NCBI RefSeq assembly: GCF_030733205.1
Contig: NZ_JASHJL010000052.1
Coordinates: 1-35,346, forward strand
Reading direction: 5' to 3'
Length of the DNA: 35,346 bases
Source of the DNA: Mameliella sp. MMSF_3455
GTDB taxonomy: Bacteria > Pseudomonadota > Alphaproteobacteria > Rhodobacterales > Rhodobacteraceae
Every line of letters starts with the position of its first letter. Positions within the stretch are counted from its first letter, which is position 1. Position numbers and translations under genes: made by a program. Shown piece by piece: positions 18,654-27,850 of this stretch. The notes under the pieces were generated by a model. The model was not told the DNA's origin. It was given only the letters and a program-made list of their open reading frames with translations, and ran no database searches.

Positions 18654-19574
18654 TCAGCCCTCCGCCTTGGCTTGCTGGCGGGCAAAGATCAGCAGGATGA
18701 TCAGGACCATCGTCAGCAGGATCATCGAGGCCGCGGCCCCGAAAGGCCAGTTGCCGGCGTTGCCCTTGAACTGTTCCTCGATCAGCGAACCGATCATGAA
18801 GTTCCGCGCCCCACCCAGCAGGTCAGGCGCCAGGAAGGACCCCAGCGAGGGCACGAAGACCAGGATGCAGCCCGCGATGATCCCCGGTTTGACCGAGGGC
18901 AGCAGGATGCGCCGCAGCACCGTCCAGCGTGGGGCGTAAAGGTCCGATGCAGCCTCTGACAGGGCAAAGTTGTAGCGTTCCACGGCGGCATAGATCGGCA
19001 GCACCATGAAAGGCAGATAGGAATAGAACAGGCCCAGTTGCACCGCGAAATTTGTGTTCACGATGGCCAGCGGTTCGCTCAGCAGGCCGGTGCCGGTCAG
19101 GAAATCGTTGAGTGGCCCCTCGTCGCGCAGAAGGAATTTCATCGAGACGGTCCGGATCAGCAGGTTGACCCAGTAGGGGATCGTCACGAGGAATACCCAT
19201 AACGTGCGCTGCCTTGGGGGGCGGGTGGCGATGAAATAGGCGGTGGGAAATCCGATCGCGAGGCTGAGAAGGGTCGCCGCCCCCGCCTGCCAGATCGAAC
19301 GCCAGAAGATCTGGATATAGGTCCATTCGATGGAACAGGGTTCATCCCCGAACAGCCCGCGATTGCAGAAGAACTGGTCATAGGCGCCCAGACTGAACTC
19401 CCAGATGACGCCGCCGCGGAATTCCTTGGTCAGAAAGGAATAGACCAGCATGATCGCCACCGGGGCCAGAACCAGGATGCCCAGCGTCACCCAGGCCGGC
19501 AGCAAGAGCCATGTGCGCGCCTCTGCGTAGGTGTCGCTGGTCGAGGAACCGCCCGTTGCCGCACCGCCCGCCAT
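18654..19574 (-). CDS. potB: PotB-type ABC permease
   Basis: A 306-residue permease of the PotB/PotH family. A short serine/threonine-rich N-terminus precedes the first membrane segment ([23 protein letters not shown]). Then come [19 protein letters not shown], the EAA-type loop [24 protein letters not shown] and [17 protein letters not shown], a PotB-family signature. The start overlaps the potA stop (ATGA). Confidence 0.92.
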   Translation of the reverse strand: MAGGAATGGSSTSDTYAEARTWLLLPAWVTLGILVLAPVAIMLVYSFLTKEFRGGVIWEFSLGAYDQFFCNRGLFGDEPCSIEWTYIQIFWRSIWQAGAATLLSLAIGFPTAYFIATRPPRQRTLWVFLVTIPYWVNLLIRTVSMKFLLRDEGPLNDFLTGTGLLSEPLAIVNTNFAVQLGLFYSYLPFMVLPIYAAVERYNFALSEAASDLYAPRWTVLRRILLPSVKPGIIAGCILVFVPSLGSFLAPDLLGGARNFMIGSLIEEQFKGNAGNWPFGAAASMILLTMVLIILLIFARQQAKAEG

Positions 19575-20665
19575 CAGTCCACCAGGAGGCGCGCGGCCCC
19601 CTGCTCCATGTTGACGAAGACCTCTGTGCCCGGTTCGAAGACCCGCGACGTGCCCCGGCTGGAGTTGGAGGCCCGCACGCGGAACTCCGGCCCATCGTCG
19701 AGGTCGAGGATGGTGGAAATGTCGGTGCCGATGAAGATGTTTTCCCGCACGCGCGCCTTGAGGCTTTCGCTCTCGGTTGGGGCCGACGACAGGAACAACC
19801 GCTCGGGACGCAGCGACATGTGCACCTTGGCGCCGGCGCCGATCCCGTCAACGGCATCGCAGGTCAGCCGGTGGCCGCCGCCCAGGTGGCACGCGGCGCG
19901 ACCCGCCTCGATGCGGTCCACCGTGACCTCCAGCAGGTTGGTCTCTCCGATAAAATCGGCCACGAACATGTTGCGCGGACGTTCATATATGTCGCGCGCA
20001 TCGCCCAGTTGCTGAACCTCGCCCGCCGACATCACGGCGACGCGGTCGGACATGGTCAGTGCTTCTTCCTGGTCGTGGGTGACAAAGATGAAGGTGATCC
20101 CGGTTTCCTTTTGCAGGTGCTTCAGCTCGATCTGCATGGCCTTGCGCAGCTTGAGGTCCAGCGCGCTCAGCGGTTCGTCCAGCAGGAGGACCTTGGGGCG
20201 CGGTGCCAGGGCACGGGCCAGCGCGACGCGTTGTTGCTGGCCGCCGGACAGCTGGGACGGCTTGCGGGCCGAGAATTGAGACAGCTGCACCATCTCCAGC
20301 ACCTCGCCGGCGCGTTTACGGGCCTCGGACTTCGACTTGCCCAGCATCTCCAGCCCGAAGCCGACGTTGTCGAGCACGGTCATGTGCGGGAAAAGCGCGT
20401 AGTTCTGGAACACGGTGTTGATCGGACGCTTGTGCGGCGGCAGGCCCTCGATTTCTTCGCCAAAGAGAAAGATGCCGCCTTCGGTCACGTCCTCGAACCC
20501 TGCGATCATCCTCAGGAGCGTGGTCTTGCCACAGCCCGACGGGCCAAGCAGCGTGAAGAATTCGTTGTCCGAGATCGTCAGCGATACCCGTTTCAGCGCC
20601 GTGAAGTCGCCATAGCGCTTGACCGCGTTGCGTACCTCGATCGCGTCGTTTGTCTTGCTGGTCAC
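19574..20665 (-). CDS. potA: PotA-type polyamine transport ATPase
   Basis: A 363-residue ABC ATPase: Walker A GPSGCGKT (41-48), Q-loop [11 protein letters not shown], signature [15 protein letters not shown], Walker [12 protein letters not shown], switch His in FVTHDQEEA, and a C-terminal TOBE domain from about 270. It powers uptake through PotBC. I chose the GTG at 20665 ([11 protein letters not shown]); a TTG at 20680 adds five residues and cannot be excluded. It is the first gene of the operon, with a TTAG-N7-CTAA site and an NtrC-like dyad within 175 bases upstream. Confidence 0.92.
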   Translation of the reverse strand: MTSKTNDAIEVRNAVKRYGDFTALKRVSLTISDNEFFTLLGPSGCGKTTLLRMIAGFEDVTEGGIFLFGEEIEGLPPHKRPINTVFQNYALFPHMTVLDNVGFGLEMLGKSKSEARKRAGEVLEMVQLSQFSARKPSQLSGGQQQRVALARALAPRPKVLLLDEPLSALDLKLRKAMQIELKHLQKETGITFIFVTHDQEEALTMSDRVAVMSAGEVQQLGDARDIYERPRNMFVADFIGETNLLEVTVDRIEAGRAACHLGGGHRLTCDAVDGIGAGAKVHMSLRPERLFLSSAPTESESLKARVRENIFIGTDISTILDLDDGPEFRVRASNSSRGTSRVFEPGTEVFVNMEQGAARLLVD

Positions 20666-20753
20666 GCCTGTCCCGCCCAAGTGTCCGTTTCCCTGCGCCG
20701 GAGCATAGGGATATGCGCCCGGATGTCCGAAGAAACGACTGCCTCAGCGCGCC

Positions 20754-20768
20754 TTAGCCTTAGCCTAA
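20754..20768. promoter_or_regulatory. TTAG-N7-CTAA operator upstream of potA
   Basis: TTAGCCTTAGCCTAA is one of three TTAG-N7-CTAA dyads in the window. The form T-N11-A is typical of LysR-type regulator sites. It is 88 bases before the potA start. The others are at 25484-25498 and 27731-27745. Confidence 0.6.
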
Positions 20769-20820
20769 TCTGTCGGGAAGCACCTGATTTCGAGCGGTTT
20801 TCCCGGTGCTTGGCGGTGGT

Positions 20821-20837
20821 CGCCCAATAGTTGGGCG
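20821..20837. promoter_or_regulatory. NtrC-like dyad upstream of potA
   Basis: CGCCCAATAGTTGGGCG contains the perfect dyad GCCCAA-TAG-TTGGGC and fits CGCC-N9-GGCG, the same site type as at 42-58 before nasT. It lies between the argE stop and potA, about 155 bases before the potA start. There is no T-run on either strand, so it is not a terminator. Sharing between two nitrogen-acquisition operons suggests a common nitrogen regulator. Confidence 0.42.
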
Positions 20838-20876
20838 CGGGCGCTGGAAAACTGTGCATGACGGAAATGGGTCGGG

Positions 20877-22007
20877 TCAGCGCAATTCGTCCAGCAGCGC
20901 GTCCAGCATCGTGTCACAGGCCGCCAGCTGGCCGCGTTCGAGGTATTCGTCCGGCTTGTGGCCCTGACCCTCCATGCTGCCCGGGCCGCAAACGACGGTG
21001 GGGATGCCGAGGGCATCAAAGAACCCAGCCTCGGTGCCAAAGGCGACCTTGGTCAGTTCCTGGCTCCGCGCAAGGCGTTGGGTCAGCCGCGTGACCTCGG
21101 CGTCCGGCGCGGTGTCGAGACCGGGATAGCCTTTGACCTCTTGCAGGTCGATGGCGGCGCCGTGCCGTGCGGCGATCCGGGAGGCCAGCGCCCTGATCCG
21201 CGCCATGAGGTCCGCGGGCGCATCGGCGGCAAGGTGGCGGAACTCGAACAGAAGCTCGGCCCGGTCGGGGACGATGTTGAGGACGGTGCCGCCCTTGAGC
21301 ACACCGGCATGCACGGTGCTGTAGGGCACGGCATACTCCGCGTCGCGCGCGCCGTTCCGGGCCAGATCGTCCTGCAACTCGCGCAGTCCGGTGACAAGCT
21401 CTGCCGCAAGGTGCAGCGCGTTGGTGAAGCGGGGCGCCAGCGCCGAATGCCCGACCTCGCCGTGGCATATGGCGCGCAGCCCCTGCTTGCCCTTGTGACC
21501 GACGGCAACCTGCATTCCCGTCGGTTCACCGACGATGCAGGCGCGTGGCAGGCCCATGGCCGGTTCCAGTGCGTCGATCATCCGCGAGATACCGACACAG
21601 CCGATTTCCTCGTCGTAGGAAATGGCCAGTTTCAGCGGCTCGCGCAGCGGCGTATGCGCGGCCTTGTCCGCCACCGCCAGCATGGCGGCAAGAAAGCCCT
21701 TCATGTCCGTGGTCCCGCGTCCGTACAGCCGGTCGCCCTCGGTCGTCAGTTTGAACGGGTCTTTCGTCCACTCCTGCCCCGCGACGGGGACCACATCCGT
21801 GTGCGCCGACAGCATCAGGCCCGCGCCTTCCGGCCCGATACTGGCGTACAGGCCGGCCTTGGGTTCTGTCGGGTCCGCCACGCGGGTCACGGCAAAGCCG
21901 CGGGTCTTCAGGAAATCCTCGACATAGGCGATCAGCTCCAGATTGGACCGGGTGCTGACGGTGTCGAAAGAGATGAGCCGGTCGAGGATCTCCAGCGTCT
22001 GGGTCAT
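20877..22007 (-). CDS. argE: ArgE-like M20 deacylase (acetylornithine deacetylase family)
   Basis: A 376-residue M20 metallopeptidase-fold enzyme. Metal and catalytic motifs are SAHTDVVP (His and Asp), GRGTTDMKGFLAAML (Asp) and YDEEIGCVGI (catalytic Glu pair). The C-terminal metal-binding part includes FGTEAGFFDALGIPTVVCGPGS and GHKPDEYL. These match ArgE, which removes the acetyl group from N-acetylornithine. In this cluster the real substrate may be another N-acyl amino acid rather than an arginine intermediate, since no arg gene is nearby. It overlaps the decarboxylase gene by 4 bases (ATGA). Confidence 0.83.
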   Translation of the reverse strand: MTQTLEILDRLISFDTVSTRSNLELIAYVEDFLKTRGFAVTRVADPTEPKAGLYASIGPEGAGLMLSAHTDVVPVAGQEWTKDPFKLTTEGDRLYGRGTTDMKGFLAAMLAVADKAAHTPLREPLKLAISYDEEIGCVGISRMIDALEPAMGLPRACIVGEPTGMQVAVGHKGKQGLRAICHGEVGHSALAPRFTNALHLAAELVTGLRELQDDLARNGARDAEYAVPYSTVHAGVLKGGTVLNIVPDRAELLFEFRHLAADAPADLMARIRALASRIAARHGAAIDLQEVKGYPGLDTAPDAEVTRLTQRLARSQELTKVAFGTEAGFFDALGIPTVVCGPGSMEGQGHKPDEYLERGQLAACDTMLDALLDELR

Positions 22008-23341
22008 TGGGTGAGCGTCTCCAGGATTGCCAGCACCTCGTCCGAACGGGTGGCCGGGTTCACGATGCAGAGGCGAAAGACCATCTCGCCCCGCCAGCGC
22101 GTCGGCAGACAGAGCAACGCGCCCGAACGGCGGTGTGTCTCGCCCCATGCGATCATCTGTGCCTCGTCCATGTCTTGCGGGCGGAAGAGGATCACTGTCA
22201 ATTGCGGGCCAAGCAGCAGGTCGAGGCCCGGCATGGCGTCGATGCCCTTGGCGATGTCCCCGGCGACCTTGCGGGTGGTGGCGATGGCCTTGGCATAGGC
22301 ATCGGTCCCGTGCACCGCCAACGAGTACCAGAGCGGCAGTCCGCGTGCCCGCCGTGTCAGGTGCAGCGCATAGTCGGACGGGTTCCACTGGGTCTTGTCC
22401 ACCGTGTCGAGGTAGACCGCCTGTTGCCCATGCGCCGCTGCGCCGTGGCCCGCATCACGATAGAGCAGCGCGCAACTGTCGTAGGGGGCAAAAAGCCACT
22501 TGTGCGGATCGACGATCAGGCTGTCGGCCTGTTCGATACCGTCGAAGGCGGGGCGCATCGCGGGATCGGCCAGGGCCGCACCACCATAAGCCCCGTCGAC
22601 ATGCAGCCAGAGACCGTGCTCCTGTGCCAGATCGGCCAGCCCGGCGATGTCGTCCACCGCGCCGCAGTTGGTCGCCCCGCCATTGGCGACGATGGCAAAG
22701 GCTTTCTCGGTGACATGAGGCGCCGCCGCCTGCGCGGTCATGCGTCCGGTCTCATCGGCCTCGACGACGACAACCTCCACATCCATGACCCGCGCGACCG
22801 CCTGGATCGAACTGTGTGCCTCGGAAGAACACAGGATCGCACCGCGTCCCTCGCCGGGGCGGTTGTGCCGGTGCCATTCGCGCGCGGCGTGCAGGGCCGA
22901 CAAGTTTCCCAGCGTGCCCCCGGCGACGAACACACCGCCCGCGCTGGCGGGCCAGCCGGCAAGGTCCGCGATCCAGCGCAGCGCCTGGTTCTCGGCGTGG
23001 ATGGCGCCTGCGCCGCCGTCCCAGTTCCCGGCAAAGATCCCCGCCGCGCCAAGCGCCGCATCGAAACTCAGCGCCGCGCGGCTGGGGGCCGAGGCGACGA
23101 AGGACAGGCTCGTGGGATGGCCAAAAGGCCGGGTCGAGGGCACGATGGTGTCCGAAAACAGGCTGAACGCCAGTTCCGCGCCGATGCCTTCGGCGGTGAT
23201 CGACCCGCCCAGCACGGGTTCCAGCGCGGCGAATGCCTGTGCGCCGTGCTTCGGGTCCGGCCCCTCGGCGATACGCCGTTCGGTCCAGTCCAGGATCTCG
23301 CGGGTGGCACCGGGCGGGAAGGGAAAGGGGTCGTCGGTCAC
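22004..23341 (-). CDS. PLP-dependent group II amino-acid decarboxylase
   Basis: A 445-residue decarboxylase of the aromatic/glutamate/2,4-diaminobutyrate type. The PLP lysine sits in LIVDPHKWLFAPYDS, the aspartate that contacts the PLP nitrogen in WLHVDGAYGGAAL, and the cofactor-stacking region in SSEAHSSIQAV. Substrate choice cannot be read reliably. The GTG start at 23341 overlaps the stop of the upstream flavoprotein gene (GTGA) and gives VTDDPFPFPPGATREIL, typical of the family. It would convert an amino acid to an amine and CO2. Confidence 0.85.
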   Translation of the reverse strand: MTDDPFPFPPGATREILDWTERRIAEGPDPKHGAQAFAALEPVLGGSITAEGIGAELAFSLFSDTIVPSTRPFGHPTSLSFVASAPSRAALSFDAALGAAGIFAGNWDGGAGAIHAENQALRWIADLAGWPASAGGVFVAGGTLGNLSALHAAREWHRHNRPGEGRGAILCSSEAHSSIQAVARVMDVEVVVVEADETGRMTAQAAAPHVTEKAFAIVANGGATNCGAVDDIAGLADLAQEHGLWLHVDGAYGGAALADPAMRPAFDGIEQADSLIVDPHKWLFAPYDSCALLYRDAGHGAAAHGQQAVYLDTVDKTQWNPSDYALHLTRRARGLPLWYSLAVHGTDAYAKAIATTRKVAGDIAKGIDAMPGLDLLLGPQLTVILFRPQDMDEAQMIAWGETHRRSGALLCLPTRWRGEMVFRLCIVNPATRSDEVLAILETLTQ

Positions 23342-25419
23342 TCTGCAGCCAACTCCGTGATCTCGCGGCGGAAGGGCAGGGCGTCGCCGATGTCCTCTCC
23401 GTCCAGTTCGCGGGCATAGCGGTGACCGGCATAGGTTGCCCAGGCGATGGGGCCGGGGGCCTCGGCGTCGCCGATGATCCGGACCGTCTTGATCCCCGCA
23501 TCGGACCAATCCGCCTCGCGCGCTTTCAGGTCGGTATAGACCAGGTTGTTTTCCAGTTTCGAGGCGACGACTACCACCGCGTCGCAGCCCATCTCGGTGG
23601 TGCGGTCGGTATAGGTGCAGTTGGTCACGACATGCCCATTGCCGATCTCCGTCACGCCCCGGTTCAGTACGATCTCGACGCCCATCTCGGCCAGCCGCTT
23701 GTGGATCGTGTGCTGTTCCAGCGTGTTGACCGTCCAGTCCGACAGATAGGCCGAGGGCGTGACGATCGTCACCTGACACCCCTCCTGCCGCAAGAGTTCG
23801 GCCAGTACGCCGCCCATGTAATAGTGATCGTCGTCGTAGATCACGACATGGCCAGGGGGCCGCTTGCCGTCCATGATGTCGTCGGGCGTGTAGATCGACA
23901 TGCTGCCGTCCATCGGCATCGGTACGACATGCTGGCGGCTGACGCCGTCGCGGCGCCATTTGGCGCCGGTGGCCAGGCAGACGTGTTCAAAGCCGAATTC
24001 AAGGATGCTTTCGGCGTCCAGCGCGCTGTCGAAATAGGTTTCGACGTTGGGTTTCTGGCTGATCTGGTATTCGCGGTAATCCGCGACCCGGCCCCAGGCC
24101 GACAGGCCCGGCAGCAGCCTCTCGCGTGCCACGCGCCCGCCCAGCGTCGTGCCTGCCTCGGCCAATGCCACGTCATAGCCGCGTTCCGCGAGGGCGCGTG
24201 TCGCCTCCAGCCCGGCGGGGCCGGAGCCGACCACCAGCACCGACTGGCTGTCGCCCTTGGCGTTCATGCGTTCCGGGTGCCAGCCCTTGCGCCATTCTTC
24301 CATGAAGGTGGGGTTCTGGGTGCAGCGGCTGATCGACATGGTCATGTCGCCGGTGATGCAGATGTTGCAGCCGATGCATTCGCGGATATCGTCGATCCGC
24401 CCTTCCTCGACCTTTTTGGGCAGGAAAGGATCGGCGATCGAGGGACGCGCACAGCCGATGGCATCCAAGGTGCCCTGCCGGATCATCCGTGCCATCACAT
24501 CTGGCGAGGTAAAACGGCCGACCCCCACCACGGGTTTCGACGACAGTTCCCGGATGCCTTTCACTAGAGCTTCTTGCGCGGCCTCCTCCTTGAACCTGCT
24601 GGGACCCGAGCAATCCTCCCAGGTGCCATGCGCAAGATCCCAGAGGTCGGGCAGATCCTTGTTCATCTCGACGAATTCGCGCACCTCGGCATTGGAAAAG
24701 CCCAGGTCGCCGATGGTTTCGTCCAGCGACACCCGCAGGGTCAGGCCCATCGTGTCCCCCACGGCCTCGCGCATGTCGGCGATCACCTCGCGTGCAAAAC
24801 GCGAGCGGTTCTCCAGCGAGCCGCCGTATTCGTCATCGCGCATGTTGGTCGCGCGGCTGAGGAAATGCTGGAAGATGCCGAACCCATGTGCGCCGTAGAG
24901 GCAGATCAGGTCGAAGCCGGCGGCCTTGGCGCGCTTGGCGGCGTTCACGAACCAGCGGCGCAGGTCCTTGATCTCGTCCTTGGACAGGGCGCGCGCCTGA
25001 ACCGGGTCATTGGTGAAGGTCCGGATCGGTCCGGGCGAGACCGCCAGCGGCACTTCCTTGGTATAGAGGTTCGGCCCGTTGATCCCGGAATAGGCCAGCT
25101 GGATGCCTGCCAGTGCGCCGTGTTCCTTCATCTTGCCGGCCATCTTGGCCAGCATCGGGATGTCCTTGTCCTCCCACAGCCGCAACTCGATGAAAGGCGT
25201 GATCTCGGAGGTGTGGTGCATCTCGCACTGTTCTGTGAACACGACGCCCCAGCCGCCCTCGGATTTGATGCCGCGCATGGCGGCTGCGGCGGAGGGATCG
25301 CGATAGCCGCCTCCGTTGCAATGCGGCACCTGGTAGAACCGGTTTTTCGCGGTGACCGGCCCGATGGCCAGCGGTTCGAAAAGAATGTCGTAGCGGGGGT
25401 CGCGCAAGGTCTGCTCCAT
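23338..25419 (-). CDS. trimethylamine-dehydrogenase-family iron-sulfur flavoprotein
   Basis: A 693-residue protein of the TMADH/DgcA/2,4-dienoyl-CoA reductase family. The N-terminal FMN TIM barrel covers about 1-340 (FEPLAIGPVTAKNRF at the start, DEYGGSLENRSRF, PVVGVGRFTSPD). [4Fe-4S] ligands are C348, C351, C354 and C366. The C-terminal half is a dinucleotide-binding region (VLVVGSGPAGLEATRALAERG). Members oxidatively demethylate secondary or tertiary amines such as trimethylamine, dimethylglycine or N-methylproline. Demethylation of an N-methylated amino acid would suit the neighbouring genes, but this is inference. It is the first gene of a three-gene overlapping operon with the decarboxylase and ArgE-like genes. 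Confidence 0.85.
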   Translation of the reverse strand: MEQTLRDPRYDILFEPLAIGPVTAKNRFYQVPHCNGGGYRDPSAAAAMRGIKSEGGWGVVFTEQCEMHHTSEITPFIELRLWEDKDIPMLAKMAGKMKEHGALAGIQLAYSGINGPNLYTKEVPLAVSPGPIRTFTNDPVQARALSKDEIKDLRRWFVNAAKRAKAAGFDLICLYGAHGFGIFQHFLSRATNMRDDEYGGSLENRSRFAREVIADMREAVGDTMGLTLRVSLDETIGDLGFSNAEVREFVEMNKDLPDLWDLAHGTWEDCSGPSRFKEEAAQEALVKGIRELSSKPVVGVGRFTSPDVMARMIRQGTLDAIGCARPSIADPFLPKKVEEGRIDDIRECIGCNICITGDMTMSISRCTQNPTFMEEWRKGWHPERMNAKGDSQSVLVVGSGPAGLEATRALAERGYDVALAEAGTTLGGRVARERLLPGLSAWGRVADYREYQISQKPNVETYFDSALDAESILEFGFEHVCLATGAKWRRDGVSRQHVVPMPMDGSMSIYTPDDIMDGKRPPGHVVIYDDDHYYMGGVLAELLRQEGCQVTIVTPSAYLSDWTVNTLEQHTIHKRLAEMGVEIVLNRGVTEIGNGHVVTNCTYTDRTTEMGCDAVVVVASKLENNLVYTDLKAREADWSDAGIKTVRIIGDAEAPGPIAWATYAGHRYARELDGEDIGDALPFRREITELAAE

Positions 25420-25481
25420 TGGCTGTCGGGCGCAGGATAGCGAAAGGGCAAGACGTCGAAAGTCCGCCCTGCGAAAGCGTT

Positions 25482-25500
25482 GCTTAGGAAGGCGCTAAGC
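25482..25500. promoter_or_regulatory. TTAG-N7-CTAA operator before the flavoprotein operon
   Basis: GCTTAG (25482-25487) and CTAAGC (25495-25500) form a perfect 6-bp dyad around 7 bases. The centre is 72 bases before the flavoprotein ATG. It overlaps the stop codon of the lysR gene. It has the same TTAG-N7-CTAA core as at 20754 and 27731. Confidence 0.65.
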
Positions 25501-26436
25501 CGGGACGATGGGTTCGCCCCCGATGCGGGCCAGCTTGCCCGCGCGCACGAGCTCCGAGCCAAATTCGATGAACGCACGCACCGCGTTCGACCGGTCGGCG
25601 TCCTGTGCCGTCAGGAACCCCATGCGCAGCGGACGCACGCGGCCCGTGATCGGCACGCAGCGCACCGGGTTGCCGTCCGGGGCGCTGTCGCTCAGCGGGC
25701 GGACATTGGCGATGGAATATCCGAAGTCATTGGCGACAAGGCTGCGCATCACGGCCATGTCGCGGGTGCGTTCGGCGATCACGGGCTTGCCGCCGACCCC
25801 GTCGAAGAAGGACAGGAAGTAGTCGGCGCTGAGCGGCAGATCCAGCAGCACCATCGGGTGGTCCTTGAGTTCCTCGATCGACACGGCATCACGGTCGGCC
25901 AGCGGGTGCCCGGTGCCCATCAATGCGATCGGCGGCAGGCGGACGAGGCCGGTGAACTGCAGATCGGCGGGCACATCGAGGTCGTAGGTCAGCGCGAGGT
26001 CGATCTCGGACCGGCGCAGGGCGCTGAAGAGTTCGACCTGATTCAACTCGACCTGCCGCAGGCGCACCTCGGGGTATTGCGCCTCGAACCCACGCCGGAG
26101 GCCCGGCAGCACCAGTTGCGCGAAGGTCAGCAGGCAGCCGACCGACAGCGGCCCCCGAACCTTGCCCGCGATGTCCCCCGCAATGTCGGTCAGCGCCGCG
26201 GCCTCACGCAGCACCAGCCGCGCCTGTTCCATCATCTGCCGACCCCCCTGCGTCAGCGACAGGCCCTGAGCGTGCTGACGCACGAAAAGCGGCAGGCCGA
26301 ATTCCTGTTCCAGCTGGGCAATGGCGGCGGAAATGGACGGAGAAGACACGTTGATCCGCTCCGAGGCGCGCGCGATGCTGCCCGCCTCGCCCACGGCGAC
26401 GAAGTATTCCAGTTGCCGGAGGGTGTAGCGCAGCAT
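25495..26436 (-). CDS. LysR-family transcriptional regulator
   Basis: A 313-residue LysR-type regulator. The N-terminal winged HTH has LRQLEYFVAVGEAGSIARAS, then INVSSPSISAAIAQLEQEFG (about 5-60). The effector-binding domain from about 90 has segments such as LSVGCLLTFAQLVLPGLRRGF and HPMVLLDLPLSADYFLSFFD. The start MLRYTLRQL at 26436 fits the family better than an upstream in-frame ATG at 26514, which would overlap the DUF1028 gene. It sits between two minus-strand operons whose upstream regions both carry TTAG-N7-CTAA, the likely binding site. Confidence 0.9.
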   Translation of the reverse strand: MLRYTLRQLEYFVAVGEAGSIARASERINVSSPSISAAIAQLEQEFGLPLFVRQHAQGLSLTQGGRQMMEQARLVLREAAALTDIAGDIAGKVRGPLSVGCLLTFAQLVLPGLRRGFEAQYPEVRLRQVELNQVELFSALRRSEIDLALTYDLDVPADLQFTGLVRLPPIALMGTGHPLADRDAVSIEELKDHPMVLLDLPLSADYFLSFFDGVGGKPVIAERTRDMAVMRSLVANDFGYSIANVRPLSDSAPDGNPVRCVPITGRVRPLRMGFLTAQDADRSNAVRAFIEFGSELVRAGKLARIGGEPIVPA

Positions 26437-26510
26437 TCCGCGTCCTTGAACAGTTGGCCCGTTCAAGCTTTGTCCAGACGTCCCGGGGTTGCAAGCGCGC
26501 CGAGCGCCGG

Positions 26511-27185
26511 TCATTCGTCCCCGGGCACCCCGTAAGAGGGCGCTTCGCGCGGGTCCAACGCACGCTGGACGTAGGCGTCCAGTTGCGGTTTGTAGACCTC
26601 CCAGGCCCTGGCGACGGCCTCGATGGGACAGTCTTCGGTCCAGTCGCAGCGCAGATCGGCCACGGGCCAGGGGACGCGGTCGACCAGCATCATGCCCGCC
26701 GAATGGACCGGTCCTGCCTCGCCGCCCGCCGCCAGCCCGGCGCGCATCGCCGCGATCAGCCGGTCGCCAAGGTGGCCCCGTGCCGCCTCGAACCCGGCGA
26801 CGATGGCGTCCGGCACCCCGTCGTTGTCCAGCAGGTTGCCGCCCGAGGCCACGTCACGCCCCTGCGCCTGCGTCCAGATCCCCAGCGAGTTCGGGCCCGA
26901 GTGAATGGCCGTGCCGCCGGACCCGTCCACCGCCAGCACCTGCCGGTACTCGATGAACTTGCCCCGCACCTGCACCTCGGCCACGGCCTCGGCCGCGCTC
27001 ATGCCCTTCGCCATCAGGTCCAGCGCCAATGGCCCCAGTGTCGGGTCGGTCACGTTCTGCGAGGCCACGGCGCCGACACCGGCGCGCGCATAGGAACAGC
27101 GCGCCGCCACCGCCGGAGAGGACGATGAAATCGCCACGCCGAACATGCCGGTCTCGGCGCAGCGTGCGACAAGCGAAAAAGTCAT
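26511..27185 (-). CDS. DUF1028 family protein (Ntn-hydrolase-like)
   Basis: A 224-residue protein that starts MTFSLVARCAETGMFGVAISS, with SPAVAARCSYARAGVGAVASQ, typical of DUF1028. Members often accompany amidohydrolase, RidA and amino-acid catabolic genes and have an Ntn-hydrolase-like fold, but no reaction is assigned as far as I know. It lies 48 bases after ridA on the same strand, so probably in one transcript. Confidence 0.85.
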   Translation of the reverse strand: MTFSLVARCAETGMFGVAISSSSPAVAARCSYARAGVGAVASQNVTDPTLGPLALDLMAKGMSAAEAVAEVQVRGKFIEYRQVLAVDGSGGTAIHSGPNSLGIWTQAQGRDVASGGNLLDNDGVPDAIVAGFEAARGHLGDRLIAAMRAGLAAGGEAGPVHSAGMMLVDRVPWPVADLRCDWTEDCPIEAVARAWEVYKPQLDAYVQRALDPREAPSYGVPGDE

Positions 27186-27233
27186 TTCCGTCCCCTGTGC
27201 TTCTTCTCTGCAAAAATACTCAAATCTACGTCC

Positions 27234-27650
27234 TCAATCCGGGATGACGGCGGTGGCATCGATCTCGACCAGCCACTCGGGCCGCGCCAGCGCCTGCACG
27301 ACAAGGCCGGTGCAGACCGGGTGCACGCCCTTGATGTATTCGCCCATGACCCGGTAGATCGCCTCGCGGTGACGGACGTCGGTGATATAGACCACCAGCT
27401 TGACCACATGGCTCATCTCGCCCCCGGCTTCCTCGACAAGCTGACGGATGTTCTGCATCACCTTGTGGGTCTGCTCGGCGGGATCGTGACTGTCGATGTT
27501 CTTTGCCGTGTCCAGGTCCTGCGGACACTGACCGCGCATCCAGACCGTGCTTCCGCCTCGCGTGACGACAGCCTGGCACAGGTCGTTGTCCAGGTTCTGT
27601 TCCGGGTAGGTGTCGCGCGTGTTGAACGTGCGGATGCGCTTGTGCGCCAT
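27234..27650 (-). CDS. RidA/YjgF family enamine/imine deaminase
   Basis: A 138-residue RidA-superfamily protein. The C-terminal TIGR-like core has VVKLVVYITDVRHREAIYRV and HPVCTGLVVQALARPEWLVE IDATAV, but the usual substrate-binding arginine of archetypal RidA (in the R-A-A-x-V-A segment) is replaced by ..ALARPEWLVEI, so it may belong to an Rid subgroup other than RidA proper. Such proteins hydrolyse reactive enamine/imine intermediates from PLP or flavin enzymes, consistent with the decarboxylase and amine dehydrogenase nearby. ATG 27650 follows AGGAGA. Confidence 0.82.
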   Translation of the reverse strand: MAHKRIRTFNTRDTYPEQNLDNDLCQAVVTRGGSTVWMRGQCPQDLDTAKNIDSHDPAEQTHKVMQNIRQLVEEAGGEMSHVVKLVVYITDVRHREAIYRVMGEYIKGVHPVCTGLVVQALARPEWLVEIDATAVIPD

Positions 27651-27730
27651 GTCGGTCTCCTGTCGGTGTATCGCGGCGAACATCCCCTTGTGCGGGGGCT
27701 GGCGGAAAGAACGGATAGCCTCATCGCGGC

Positions 27731-27766
27731 TTAGGTCCCCCCTAACCGCGCTTAGCCTAGACCCAA
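27731..27766. promoter_or_regulatory. tandem TTAG-N7-CTAA operators in the ridA/monooxygenase divergent region
   Basis: TTAGGTCCCCCCTAA (27731-27745) is an exact TTAG-N7-CTAA dyad. A second, one-mismatch copy (TTAG-N7-CCAA) starts exactly 21 bases later at 27752, two helical turns away, which is the common recognition-plus-activation layout of LysR-type sites. The intergenic span 27651-27850 separates ridA (-) from the flavin monooxygenase (+); apart from these sites I see no gene in it. Confidence 0.6.
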
Positions 27767-27850
27767 CCAAGGCTTCACGAAAACCGTGTTTCGGCGGCGT
27801 CCCCGCCGGTCCTAGGGTGCCCGGCATTAATGGATCGGAGGACCGCGGGA

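Noticed and set aside
20821-20837. Terminator for the argE-like gene
   Set aside because: The dyad has only 6-bp arms with a 3-base loop and no T-run on either strand. The second copy before nasT argues for an operator.
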